From: Semisulcospira habei
Lineage: Eukaryota > Mollusca > Gastropoda > Semisulcospiridae
Direction: 5' to 3'
DNA: 64,000 nucleotides
Assembly (NCBI GenBank): GCA_036245525.1
Contig: BTPG01000004.1
Span: forward strand, 163,375,025 to 163,439,024
Positions 51,300-63,319 of this stretch are shown here, piece after piece. A program made the position numbers and the translations under genes. Positions within the stretch are counted from its first letter, which is position 1. Each line of letters begins with the position of its first letter. Below the pieces are notes generated by a model. That model saw only the letters and a program-made list of their open reading frames with translations. It was not told the DNA's origin and made no database searches.

Positions 51300-54200
51300 C
51301 TTGCAAAAGTGCAATATCTGCTACAAACAGCGGGCAATTACAAACTTGGAAATCAGCGAATTCATCATTGATAATGACCTAGATCTGCTTTTCCTGACCG
51401 AGACTTGGTTAAGGCCGACTGGTGACGAAGCCAAGTGTAGAGACCTAACTCCGCCCGGTTATGTAGTCAACTCATTCCCTCGTTCTTCTAGAGGAGGCGG
51501 AATTGCAGTGGTCTACAGAGACGTTTTCGCACCTTTCATCTCCTGCTCCTCTTTGTTTAATGACTGACTTCGCGCACGAGTCCTTCGAGCTTTGCCATGT
51601 CAAACTGACTCTTCCACAACGATCACTCCACCCATTCTGTGTTTACAGACCGCCGCCAAGCCGTAAGAATAAACTCTCTGACTCTATGTTTATGGGGACC
51701 AGTTTCCAGATCTTCTTGAGTTTGTTAATTCACTCAGTGGCGATCCTGTGCTCCTGGGCGAGTTTAATTTCCACTATGATAGTCCATCCAATCCTTCAGT
51801 GTCAAAACTGTTGGACCTTCTCTACATGTTCAACCTGTCACAGGTTGTTGACAGGCCTACACACATCCACGGACACATTCTTGACTGGGTTGTTGTGAGA
51901 TCAGACAGTGACTACCTATCCTCTACTGCAGTTACTGATGCATTATCGTCTGACCACTACTGCGTTACAGCCCGCCTTAACGTGCTTCGGCCTTGTGCAG
52001 CTCCAGTGTTCAAAAAAAAACTTCAAGTCAGTTCGAAACTTTCGGGCTCTTGATCGACTTGCATTTGAGGCGGATCTTTTGGAGCGACTTCCCACTGTTA
52101 CCGAGGTTACTGCTGAAGCACTGGATAAATGTCTACGGTCGGCACTGGACCAACTTGCTCCTGCGACACGTCGTAAGATTCCAGCCCGTAGATCAACCTC
52201 ACATGGCACAATGCTGTAGCGAGTACTCTGCGCACCGCCAAACAGGAACGTCGCAGGGCAGAAAGACAGTGGCGCAAATCTGGGCTTACAGCAATTGTTT
52301 TCTGCTGCCAAGAAAGCTGTAACCAGGTTAGTGAGCACAGCAAAAACTTCCTACTACAGTATGAAGATCGCCGCATGCAACACCAGTAAGCAACTGTATT
52401 CAGTGGCTGATCAGCTGCTGGGCAAAGTCAAGTCTTCTCCTCTTCCTAGCATACACTCCATGACTGAACTTCCATCTCGTTTTTCCACATATTTCATGGA
52501 CAAAGTTCAAGCCATTCGCGACGACCTTGTCTCACAGTCTTTTCAGACAAAAACAGTCTCTTCTAATGACTATGTTTCTGTGGTCAGACCATGTCTGTGT
52601 TTAGACCTGTCTGCTGTGACGATGTCCACAAGTTGTTAATGAAGATGACCCCTAAGTCATGTGAGCTCGATCCAGTGCCTACCATTTTGTTGTATAACTG
52701 TTTGGATAGTTTACTGCCGTACGTAACTCACATTATCAATGCTTCGCTTTCATCTGGTGTTTTCCCTTCAATGTATGAAAGTGCTGTTGTGAAACCCCTA
52801 CTGAAAAAAACCCTCATTAGATCACAACGACCTTAGGAGTTATAGACCTGTCTCAAACCTACCGTTTCTGTCAAAAGTGATCGAAAAGATTGTGCTTTCG
52901 CAACTTTTGGATCACGTGGCATTGAATAATCTTATGGATCCATTTCAGTCAGCCATAGTACTGAAACAGCACTTCTCAGAATCCTGAATGACTTGTTACT
53001 TTCTCTGGATGATGGTAAGGTGTCAGTGCTCGCTTTACTCGATCTTTCTAACGCGTTCGACACAATCGACCACACTATCCTGATTAATCGTCTCCACCTT
53101 GTTTTTGGCATTGATGGCACTGCCCTGTCTTGGTTCCACTCTTACATTTATAACTGAGCGGTCACAGACTGTTTCTGTCGATGGGCATGTCTCTGCACCT
53201 GCCAGCCTCCGTTTTGGGGTCCCACAAGGTTCGTATTAGGCCCAGTGCTTTTCCTACTGTATGTACAGCCTTTGTCCAGTATCATTGCTGGACACTCTGT
53301 TGCACATCATGCTTACAGTCATGATACACAGCTCTATAGGTCAGGCAGTGTGAGTCAGGTCAAAGAGATCATCCAGAGCGTGTCACATTGCATTCTTGAT
53401 GTGAGGCTGTGGATGTCAGAAATCAAGCTCAAACTGAATGAAGGAAAAACGGAAGCCATGCTCATTGCATCACCCAAAGTATCTTCTTCTACCCCTTTGC
53501 CTCAGCACATCATGTTTGAGAACACGACCGTCAGCTTCTCTCAGGCGAAGAACCTGGGTGTTGCAATTGAGCATGTGACTTGTCCATGGATAAACAGGTC
53601 ATGAACATTTGCAGGGCAGCCTATTTGGAGATGCGTCGTATTAGCTCTGTTAGACAGTTTCTTACCTCAGAGTCTACAAAAACACTGGTTTGTTCATTTG
53701 TTCTGTCTCGCATTGACTATGCCAACGCACTCTTATCTGGATGCCCGCAGTATCTATTTGATCGGCTCCATAGAGTCCAAAATTCAGCCGCACGACTGGT
53801 CATGAAAGCGAAAAAGTCAGACCATGTGTCCCCCACCCTGCACGCTCTCCGCTGGTTGCCAGTGAACTTGAGGAGAGTCAAGCACAAAGTCTTGTCCATT
53901 TGTCATGTTTCTCTTTCTGGCACTGGACCCACTTATCTCTCAGAGCTCTTTCACTGTTATATCCCTTCGAGGCAATTGCGCAGTTTGTCTGACAATAAAA
54001 TGCTTCGGATTCCTACAGTAAGGACTAACAGATTTGGGCAGAGATCTTTTTCTTACCAGGGTCAATCAGCCTGGAATGATCTTCCTAAATCATTGAGACA
54101 CAGTGAGTCTAGTGCCAGTTTTAAACACAGCCTTAAAGCCCATCTTTTCCCATCTTGATTATCAGTGTTCATGTAATTAGTCGTTTTCTGTTCTTCTGTG

Positions 54201-54363
54201 TAATTGTAGATGTGGCTTCTTGATTATCAGTGTTCATGTAATTAGTCATTTTCTGTTTTCTGTGTAATTGTACATGTGGCTTTGTCACCTTTTGTGTCAT
54301 ATTTTCCTTGTTCATATGTACGGTTCCTAGAGCATCTTACTTATTATTATTATTATTATTATT
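51300..54363 (+). pseudogene. CR1/L2-group LINE, degenerate, with (TTA)n tail
   Basis: Plus-strand order: AP endonuclease (DLLFLTETWL, RGGGIAVVYRD near 51380-51535; GEFNFHYD and LSSDHYCV near 51760-51960), then reverse transcriptase (SCELDPVPT, RSYRPVSNL-type block near 52840, LLDLSNAFDTIDHTIL near 53040, FGVPQGS near 53215). The catalytic box reads AYSHDTQLY, not ADD, so it is inactive. The C-terminal part (53580-54157) has IDYANALLSGCPQYLFDRL, VQNSAARLVMKA and AWNDLPKSLRHS, ending KAHLFPS. Multiple frameshifts. The 3' end is a (TTA)n run at 54339-54362, fitting this group. Confidence 0.8.
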
Positions 54364-54644
54364 CCAGACATAGACAATTAAGTTCTCATAAACTCCTGCG
54401 GCGAGGCTGCTGAGTTCCTGCGACCACAAGGGCTCATCTGACACCTAGCATCATGCAGATAGACCTGGCTGGGATAATGCCAGTTTTAATCTCGTTTTCA
54501 AACAAGAAAACCGACGACATTAAAGAATGTAAACTTATTTATTCCTGTGTGGATTTGCTTTCAAATTGCCATCATTTTAGAGGGCAACCGAAGTCAACAC
54601 AACATGGTGACTGATGTGATATGATATTGTAGTGTAACACAACA

Positions 54645-54712
54645 GTTGGTTATTGGGTTTAACGCCGAGCAGGCGACTAAGGCCATCTCACGGCGGGTAA
54701 CACAAAAATATC
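54645..54712 (-). repeat. 3' end fragment of retroposon with gcgttaaaccca tail
   Basis: ggttattgggtttaacgccg followed by agcaggcgactaaggccatc is, in reverse, the same 3' terminal sequence as the LINE ending at 13530. Only about 70 bp. Confidence 0.7.
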
Positions 54713-55166
54713 AAATAGCAGAACAAACCGGTTTAACTAGAACAATTGTTCCACCACAATAGCACTGAAAAATTATCTGACGTCACCTTTTCTCTCAACA
54801 CTTAGATATAGTACCGAAAATTAATACACGAGCAGCAAAATGACGTCACTATAAGCTTGATGTCACGGCATCGCTAGTCTCACGACGCCGTTAGTGTACA
54901 CAGTGACGAAATTGATAATTCGCGTAACTCGTCCGAAAGGCCGCACGCAGCCCGCTCTTCCAGGGCTGACTGTTTTGTTCCACACAGCCTCTTCCAGGAC
55001 TGACTGTTTGATTGGAGTATATAGTGGATCCAAAACTTGCAACAATGAATTAATTAATATTCAAAATGTAGCTACATGATATACTCAGTACACCTGCATG
55101 CTTTTCTGAAAGCGCGTCGATATTAGTTGTGTGTATGCGTGTCACATGAGTGCACGCGCTCCAAAC
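54713..55166. other. No gene recognised
   Basis: Short direct repeat of cttccag(g)ctgactgtttg near 54957 and 54989; nothing else. Confidence 0.35.
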
Positions 55167-55233
55167 ATCTCCAAGAGGCATAGATCCTCATGTGCCTTCC
55201 GGGCGCATGAGAATCTATGCCTTTTGGAGATGC
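55167..55233. repeat. Inverted repeat, about 31-bp arms
   Basis: catctccaagaggcatagat pairs with atctatgccttttggagatg around a ttcc loop, with three or four mismatches. A (GT)n/(GA)n run follows at 55240-55272. Confidence 0.75.
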
Positions 55234-55420
55234 GCGCATGCCTAGTGTGTGTGTGTGAGAGAGAGAGAGAGAATTACGTCATATTTACAGTATTGCGAGT
55301 GGTGACGGAGTTGTTTTTTTTTACGTCACCGCCACTGTCTGACTTTCTCAAGAAGTCAAGGTTTTTTACTGTTTAATTTTTTTATGAAAAGAATTCATTT
55401 TTACTGGAGAAGTTGAAAGG

Positions 55421-55850
55421 GTGCAAAACTGGCTAACTCATCCAATGTCTTTATCCAAACTAGCTATATCCGAAATTTCAAGTAAAAATGACAAAAATTC
55501 TCTGCGGTCCTCCAGTGAGAAAATTTTGAAGGCTCCGAAACGTAACTTGAAAACTGTTGGTGGGAACGCTCATTCAGCTTCATTGCACCTTCAGTTTGAA
55601 ACTCGCTGCCTGCCCAGTCTGCGAAATCGCCCTACTCTCTCTCAGTTTAACTGAGGCTCAGTTGAAAACTCACTTCTTCCAGCTTGCTTTTCCTCAGTCG
55701 TAGATCCGTGGTCCTGTTGTGTTTATTTGTAATGTTTCACATCGTCTATGTCATGTTTGAATGCGTGTGTTAGCGCAATGAGGTTTTGCCACAAAAAAGA
55801 CTTTGCGCTATACGAAGAACCATTAATTATTATTTATTATTATTAAAAAT
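55421..55850 (+). pseudogene. LINE 3' fragment
   Basis: Frames containing FETRCLPSLRNRPTLSQF and then, shifted, a VENSLLPACF-like block resemble the end of ORF2 of CR1/L2-type LINEs (LP-x2-LR ... F-x2-x-L-x-T-x-LF). The 3' UTR has gcgctatacgaagaacc and a (TTA)n-like tail at 55830-55850. Confidence 0.5.
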
Positions 55851-55996
55851 TACTGACTCTAGGTCTAATCTGGGTCAACCCACTTTCTATAAACGGTCTT
55901 TTACGTCTTAATGAGACATCCAGTTACAAAACGCTCGGAGGCTGTCTTAGCCACCCCTTAACTCATTCTACCCCAGACACACCACAGCAAGATAAG

Positions 55997-56092
55997 GATC
56001 GATCATGATAGTTCAAGGGTGATGCCAGAATAGCTTGGCGCCTATGGGCGCCAAGCTATTCTGGCATCACCCTTGAACTATCATGGTCGATC
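55997..56092. repeat. Long palindrome, 46-bp arms, 4-bp loop
   Basis: Arms 55997-56042 and 56047-56092 are reverse complements with a single mismatch; the loop is tatg. The inner end is cttggcgcc/ggcgccaag. No flanking duplication was noted. Confidence 0.95.
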
Positions 56093-56241
56093 TGTGTCCT
56101 GCACTGCAATGCAGTCTTCAGAGAACAACGGCAACACTTGGGGATTTCGGTGTTGGGGTACAATGACTTAAATAAAGTATTTCGCCGTTTCACGCTTGTA
56201 CGTACAGCAATGTCTGAGATTCTCGCGTATACATACATACG

Positions 56242-56251
56242 CACGCGCGCG

Positions 56252-56284
<33 letters not shown>

Positions 56285-56307
56285 GCACGCACGCACACAC
56301 ACACGCA
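56242..56307. repeat. CG/CA microsatellite
   Basis: (GC)n then (AC)n with interspersed gcacgc. Confidence 0.95.
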
Positions 56308-56469
56308 CCGGCCTTTCGCGCCAAATGTACGTTCAGCAGCGAGGTTAGCGTAACTAGATATGACGTAGTTTGTATCTTGTTACTTCAGTTGTCAGAGGTT
56401 TAGCCTGCTCGCCTTTGACGTCATGGACTGACTTGCTATTAAATTCGCCCCACCGCGACCCATCCTAAA

Positions 56470-56497
56470 AAGTCCCTTCTATAAATAGAAGGGACTT
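56470..56497. repeat. Perfect 28-bp palindrome
   Basis: aagtcccttctat / atagaagggactt with a 2-base centre. Confidence 0.9.
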
Positions 56498-57087
56498 GAA
56501 AAGTCACAAGATACTCACAGTTTTAGCAGGTCTTCGTGTGTCCAGTGATAAAGTCCTCTTCCATTTTACTCGAAACGTGTGGATGTCACCACACACGTGT
56601 TTACATGGTAAAGAAAAGAAACAGTGAACAAGACAAAAACAAAACAATTTTATTTTAAATTCCCGGCGTGAACCTCTTAAAAAAAAAAAACCACGTCAGC
56701 TTCATCACAAGAGCACATTCGCTCACTGAGTTCACCAGTCCTCCTCAGTTTTCATTCGCGAGAAAAAGAACTAACGATGGTATCGATTAAAATGTAAATA
56801 TTAAGATTTTAGCAAAGTTTTGATTTGAAATATTAAAGGACAAATTATTTGAAACTTCTAGGCGACAGATGTGTGTTTGGCCTGCAGTGAGCGTCAAAAA
56901 CAAAGGCAGAACTTTTACAGAACCTTCAGCGCAGTTCTATTGTATAAATATCAAACGAGTATAAAGAGGATTAAAAAACAAACAGATCATGTTCCTTCCT
57001 GGGACACCTTGACATCATGTGTCGTTTCAAGTTTGAAGCACGCTTGAATTTTGCAAAACATCTTGCACGTGAAAAGTTAGAACAGCA
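56498..57087. other. No gene recognised
   Basis: No supported frame. Possibly intron or UTR of the zinc-finger-like gene on the minus strand. Confidence 0.35.
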
Positions 57088-57450
57088 TCAGTATGCAGAT
57101 GCTGTTGAACATGTTTTTTTCCCGTGGAACGTTTTATCACATACTAGACAAAAATGAGAGGGGGTGGGGGTGGATGGGGGGGGGGGGCGGGGGTGGAGGG
57201 AGGGGGGCGGGGCGTTTGGACTTGGCATACCTGTCGGCGAGCGTTTCTCTGCAACGGAAGCGGCCTTGCACGTCACTCTTTTGATCCACAAGCGGATAGT
57301 GTTCATATGCGAATGCAGTTCTTTTGCATCATCAAAACCTTTATCACAAAATGAACATTTGTGGGCTGGTCCACCCTGGTAACCGCCTATGTTTGAGTCG
57401 CCTGTGTTGTGCAAGGGATGAAGAGTCAGCAACGATACATATTTCCGCAT
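57088..57450 (-). pseudogene. C2H2 zinc-finger-like gene fragment
   Basis: Minus-strand 120-codon frame with HKCSFCDKGFDDAKELHSHM (about residues 29-48; CxxC, F and His in C2H2 spacing, second His position replaced) and SHFCLVCDKTFHGKK near the C-terminus. After GKK a run of seven A lies where the -1 frame would supply HVQQHLH, so the second finger is probably frameshifted. Between them lies a proline-rich linker from a poly-G/C tract. Could be a host exon or a pseudogene. Confidence 0.4.
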
Positions 57451-57772
57451 TCAGAGAACAAAGAGAACTGCTTCCTTTTAGCAGGTGTTGATGATGTCTG
57501 ACAGGGCTGGAAGGGCTCATTGGGGCCAGGCTGCGTCTCCACAACCTCTTTATTCACATCAAAGAAACTTACACCACGTTCCCAGAAAGTTTCATCTAAA
57601 AAAAGACATATATTCTATATATCAAATCCTCATATTATCACAAATCAAATAAAGAGAACGTCTGTCCTTCTTGTCCAAGCCAAAATGCTGGAGGGGCTGG
57701 TTTAAACCCACTGTGTTTGCCGGCTCAGTTCACTATACCACAGAACATGCACTACCTAATTTCTTCTTTCAC

Positions 57773-57845
57773 ATTGCCGCGTACTATCTAGGCCAGTTGG
57801 AGCGCTGATTGCCGCGTACTATCTAGGCCAGTTGGAGCGCTGATT
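57773..57845. repeat. Exact 35-bp tandem duplication
   Basis: attgccgcgtactatctagg ccagttggagcgctg repeats twice in tandem without change, so it is very recent or an assembly artefact. Confidence 0.9.
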
Positions 57846-59380
57846 TCTGGAATGTATGTGCAAAACATAATAAAACTTAGATGTTCCGACAGAAATGTGT
57901 TTATCTCGTGTAAATCGAAACACTTGTTAATTAAAGTGGAAATCTTATGGAAAACAGTAACAAAATGCGTCGAGCGTCCGTTAACGTGCAAGCAGCACGA
58001 CAAAAAATTACGTATGAGCAGAACAGAAGCTATCACACAAACAAAATTCAGGTCAAAACAAGGCTCTACAGAGACAGTCGATACAGTTTAGTTATGGGAA
58101 CAGTCACGGTTCGTGTGTGGCGATGGTCTTCCCGATCCGGCTATGCACCTATCTGAGTCGGCGGTGTGAAGGGAGGCAGGCAACCACTTCTGTTATACAG
58201 TCGACGACGCTTAAGTCGTACCTGCAGTGCAAAGTTTTTTTTCGTTCAGAGTTGTTCGACCTGAGCGTTGTTGTTTTTTTCATTTCTACGGAACAAAACT
58301 ATGTTCATAACACACAACATTCTTCTAAGATAAGAATAAGACATAAAAAGTCATGTTGAAACAGACAAAAAGAGCCGATGAGAAGGTGTTCTGACAAAAG
58401 CACATCAGAATTTACCTAAAATGAATCTCTCGTAATGCCGGGCTGACTAGAGACAGACGGACAGACTTTCCAGGCGACACCTGTAACCACACTCCTGAAA
58501 ACAGCTATAATTCAGAACGTTATTTTTCCTGTGTCTGAGTTTTCTCAAATCCATGACTGAAGGAATTTACACACAAATGAACAACTTTCAGCACTTAAAG
58601 CTCAATAAATTCATTGCATATGGCTGTTTAACCTGTTTTCCATCTTTCCATCCTCATTAGTAAATCCAGACACGCCTCTTTCTTTCCAAACAAACAGATA
58701 TTAGATGATCAACAAAGAGAGAAGAGAGAATACACGTAACACGGACCGACCGACTCATTTTGTGGTTATTGTCCTCAGTTCCTTACAACAGTTACGTGTT
58801 TGGCTGTAAACATATAGTAACAACGGCAATGACAAATCAAAAAGAAAACACAAGAAGCACGACGCAATGGATGCATTAAAGCTGTCTGCCCTAGGATGGG
58901 CAAAACGGGTTCAGTCTCAATGTTGTCTTGCCTCAGCGGAGACTTTTCTGCTCTTCTTTCCACAACCCCATGTGAGCATGCACACGTAACAGAGGTCTTT
59001 TAGTGGCTCTGGTAAAGGTCGTTGGAACTCACCAGCATACACTAAGGGAAAACCGAGGAGATCAGAGAAGTCTTTCATTTCGTTACATTCAGACTTCAAA
59101 AGCTGTTAGCCTTTTTATTATTGTAAGACATACTGAGAACATTTGAATAAAGTAGATATTGGCAACTATTGATTCTCCATTGTCGGGAACAGGTCACTTT
59201 CAAAGTCACCCACAGACACACACTTTACTGTTTAATTCTCTCCCCACCCCCACCCCTCTCTCTCTCTCTCTCTTGCATTATTTGCATTGCTTTTTTCCAG
59301 TTTATTTCTTCATGTTTCGATTTATTGTGTTATTGTGTTTCTTACTCTTTGCTGTTAATATTTCTTTTCTAACAGGACAG
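57846..59380. other. No gene recognised
   Basis: Several short frames, none with a recognisable domain. Short (TC)n at 59251-59271. Confidence 0.4.
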
Positions 59381-59437
59381 TTTGTAAGAGAGGCGTTTCG
59401 CCTAAAACCTTATCCTGTCAATAAAACGTTTCATCAT
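59381..59437 (+). repeat. LINE 3' terminus with (ATC)n tail
   Basis: gcctaaaaccttatcctgtc then aataaaacgtttcatcatc is the plus-strand version of the 3' end seen reversed at 60775-60825. The polyadenylation signal AATAAA precedes the (ATC)n tail. Confidence 0.65.
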
Positions 59438-59468
59438 CATCTCTCTCTCTCCCTCCCTCCCTCTCCCT

Positions 59469-59505
<37 letters not shown>

Positions 59506-59506
59506 A

Positions 59507-59572
<66 letters not shown>
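59438..59572. repeat. (CT)n-(CA)n microsatellite
   Basis: ctctccctcc variants followed by about 30 CA dinucleotides. Confidence 0.95.
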
Positions 59573-59574
<2 letters not shown>

Positions 59575-60120
59575 CAATTTTGATTATGACGACCTCATTC
59601 GATGACGGGCCCGAAGGTTCGAGGTGTACAGCAATCGACAACGAGCATGACCAGAAGGGGCCGGTGTGACTTATGTCGCTGTGTGTTCAAAAAGACCCAT
59701 ATATATCTGAGTTCGACTCATCCGAGCTCGGAAACACATTCGACTTACCTGAAGTTTGACTCGACGGAGCCGTTTTCAGTTAAAACGATAGTCATAGAAA
59801 GTATAGTTGCACGCTATTAATGGTATACCGAAAGAAAAAAAACAGAACGGTATGGCACCGCACTGGTACGCCATTCCGGACGGGTGCGGCCGTGTACCGG
59901 TACACTGGCCAATTAATAACAATAAACTATTAAATTTAAAAAAAACTGATCGAAGGCCGGAGGCAACTAGCGTGTGCTGTTTTCTAAACTGTGCTTTTGT
60001 TCAGCTTGGTAAATCACTTTTCTACATTGTCTGATACGTATAAATCGCGGTGAACAGATCAACCAATTAGTTCATTGTTGGCAACTGATTGGCATGGCGT
60101 CATACTCGCGCGCACACGTG
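59573..60120. other. No gene recognised
   Basis: No supported frame; a region around 59826-59900 (cggtatggcaccgcactggt) looks like a short decayed repeat. Confidence 0.35.
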
Positions 60121-60160
60121 TGTGCCGGTGTGTGTGTGTTTGTGTGTATGTGTGTGTGCC

Positions 60161-60248
<88 letters not shown>
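60121..60248. repeat. (GT)n-(GA)n microsatellite
   Basis: Compound GT then GA run. Confidence 0.95.
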
Positions 60249-60251
<3 letters not shown>

Positions 60252-60452
60252 TTGAATCATTGAGATAGAGGTGTTAACACGATCAAAGGCCAGGCAATTC
60301 TAAGCACATGCCGTTCAGGACAATTAACGAAAACAATTAATTGTGTATAAGGAAAAATAATGTTAAGGAAAATACAACGTTACAGAAAAATAATCAATAA
60401 TCATCCCTTTAAAAACTAAACGGATGCTGCTAACTGAACTATTGTTATTTTC

Positions 60453-60455
<3 letters not shown>

Positions 60456-60503
<48 letters not shown>

Positions 60504-60595
60504 CAATGAATCAATGAATCTTTATTTTACAACGCTGAAGATATTAACACAGTCAGGGATTATGTCATTTTTTTTCGTACCTGCCGTTGATCCAC

Positions 60596-60679
<84 letters not shown>

Positions 60680-61630
60680 CAATGAATCTTTATTTTACAA
60701 CGGTGAAGATATTAACACAGTCAGGGATTATGTCATTTTTCGTACCTGCCGTTGGTCCACCGGAGAGAGAGAGAGATGATGATGATGATGAAACGTTTTT
60801 ATTCAGGATAAAAAGTTTTAGGCATAGCAATGCCTATCTTCCAAACTGTCCTGCTACTCTACACATATAAAAATACATCAGACGATACAGCAAAAGATAA
60901 AACATATATAAGTAAAAAGACCAATTCCCCCCCCCCCCCACCATCAGAGAAAAAAAAATAATAAAAAGTAAAATACAAAAGGAATTAAAACAATATATAT
61001 ACTTGTATGAACCTGACATGTTAATGCAGACAGTCAAACTATTACATAATCTGCAGCAATCTGCTGTGCTGGAGCAACATACTAAGCAGAAAGATAGAAC
61101 ATTCACATCGACAGCAGATATTTATGGACGCGAGCTCTGAAGATAGATAACTTTGAAATAGACTTTAAATGAGAGGGCTTAGCACCGGAAAATGATATGC
61201 TAGATTTGAAGATGTCGATTCTGGGTTTTGGGAGATGGAGTAAGCTGTTCCTCGTGTTCTCTCTATTCGTGTGGGAAAACAGCTCACGGAGATGGGGAGG
61301 GGCGGCATCGTTTAGAATTTTTTGCACAAGTAAGCATCTATTAAGTTCCAATTGTTTACTGAGTGGTAGGATATTAAGGGCCTTCAGTCTTTCATCAGTA
61401 GGGGACGAACCAGGAAGAATAAGCTTAATACCTCGCCGGTAAAGGGAATTAATTTTTTTCAAATGAATGTCTCCACAGCCGTCCCAGATATTGGAAGCAT
61501 AATTGCAATGTGTCTTGATGTGTGCGTTAAAGAATAGTTTTCGAGCATCAATGTCAACTATACGACTTAATTTGGATAATAAAAAGAGATTCTTCGAAAT
61601 AGTTTTACAGGCAGTTTCTATGTGAGGCTC

Positions 61631-61705
<75 letters not shown>

Positions 61706-61800
61706 GAGAATCAATGAATCAATGAATCTTTATTTTACAACGGTGAAGATATTAACACAGTCAGGGATTATGTCATTTTTCGTACCTGCCGTTGGTCCAC

Positions 61801-61898
<98 letters not shown>

Positions 61899-61989
61899 CA
61901 ATGAATCAATGAATCTTTATTTTACAACGGTGAAGATATTAACACAGTCAGGGATTATGTCATTTTTCGTACCTGCCGTTGGTCCACCG

Positions 61990-62066
<77 letters not shown>

Positions 62067-62154
62067 AATGAATCAATGAATCTTTATTTTACAACGGTGA
62101 AGATATTAACACAGTCAGGGATTATGTCATTTTTCGTACCTGCCGTTGGTCCAC

Positions 62155-62237
<83 letters not shown>

Positions 62238-62325
62238 AATGAATCAATGAATCTTTATTTTACAACGGTGAAGATATTAACACAGTCAGGGATTATGTCA
62301 TTTTTCGTACCTGCCGTTGGTCTAC

Positions 62326-62406
<81 letters not shown>

Positions 62407-62515
62407 AATGAATCAATGAATCTTTATTTTACAACGCTGAAGATATTAACACAGTCAGGGATTATGTCATTTTTCGTACCTGCCGTTGGTCCACCGGAGA
62501 GAGAGAGAGGGAGAG
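60456..62515. repeat. Composite satellite: retroposon 3' end plus (GA)n, seven units
   Basis: Seven copies of a unit of about 97 bp (aatcaatgaatctttatttt, acaacggtgaagatattaac, acagtcagggattatgtcat, ttttcgtacctgccgttggt, ccaccgga) start near 60501, 60678, 61709, 61897, 62062, 62233 and 62402, separated by (GA)n of 60-100 bp. In reverse the unit ends in AATAAA then (ATTC/ATTG)n, like a retroposon 3' end. A LINE 3' fragment (60775-61633) splits units 2 and 3. Confidence 0.9.
60775..61633 (-). pseudogene. LINE ORF2 C-terminal fragment with 3' end
   Basis: The minus strand encodes CKTISKNLFLLSKLSRIVDI, KLFFNAHIKTHCNYASNIWD, INSLYRRGIKLIL, and SKLSIFRARVHKYLL, the end of a reverse-transcriptase ORF of a non-LTR element, followed by a 3' UTR (61100 to 60790) and an (ATC)n tail. 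5' truncated. The same family appears at 63320-64000. No catalytic box is included. Confidence 0.8.
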
Positions 62516-62610
62516 AGAAAAATGAAATGAAATGAAATGAAACTATTTTCCAAGGATAAAAGAATAGGTGCGCAGACCTTTTTTCATTCTTGTCCTTGCT
62601 ACAAACTACA

Positions 62611-62615
<5 letters not shown>

Positions 62616-62668
<53 letters not shown>

Positions 62669-62757
62669 CACACGCACGCACGCCGGCACGCACACGCGCT
62701 TGCACACACTCACACACACACCCACACACGCGCGCGCGCGCACGCACACGCACGGAA
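62616..62757. repeat. (CA)n microsatellite with CG variants
   Basis: Long CA run followed by gcacgc/gcgcgc variants. Just upstream, (ATGAA)n and ctattttccaaggataaaag (62520-62560) look like one more retroposon 3' tail. Confidence 0.95.
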
Positions 62758-63083
62758 GTACGTAAATCAGAGTTAGGTCAGACCCCGCTACGGCTCAAAC
62801 ATGGGATTAAAGGCCGGGAAAAACGTTGTATCGTGATGTATGTCCCGGGCCTTCAACCAACGCCCGCGTCAGACGAAGCACAGTTCCGACCCACGTCTGG
62901 CTAATATGCATCACGCACGGTACATGAAATACTACTACATAATAAACACATATATAGTATACATTGCACACTGATAAGACTACATTCGGTACATTGAACG
63001 CAAAAACTGTAAGCATAAACGTCAAGATTATCTAGACGTTTTACATCCTTCTGACTAACCCACCACACACATACATGCACGCA
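62758..63083. other. No gene recognised
   Basis: No supported frame. Confidence 0.4.
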
Positions 63084-63097
63084 AGATGCACGCACAC

Positions 63098-63161
<64 letters not shown>

Positions 63162-63292
63162 GCACACGCGCACGCGCGCGCACACACACACACACGCACA
63201 CACACATGCACGCACACACCAGCATAAACAAATATGCACAAAACACACTGTTCCGCACACACGCACGCACACACATACACACGCGCCCACAC
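63084..63292. repeat. (CA)n/(CG)n microsatellite
   Basis: CA and CG dinucleotide runs with atac variants. Confidence 0.95.
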
Positions 63293-63319
63293 ATTTGCAT
63301 GTGTAATAACAGTCGTTAT

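Noticed and set aside
60424..62535. Long open frames of alternating Arg-Glu
   Set aside because: They are pure translation of (GA)n microsatellite with retroposon 3' ends; no protein is implied.
62424..63300. Cys/Val and His/Thr rich frames
   Set aside because: Translation of CA/GT microsatellites.
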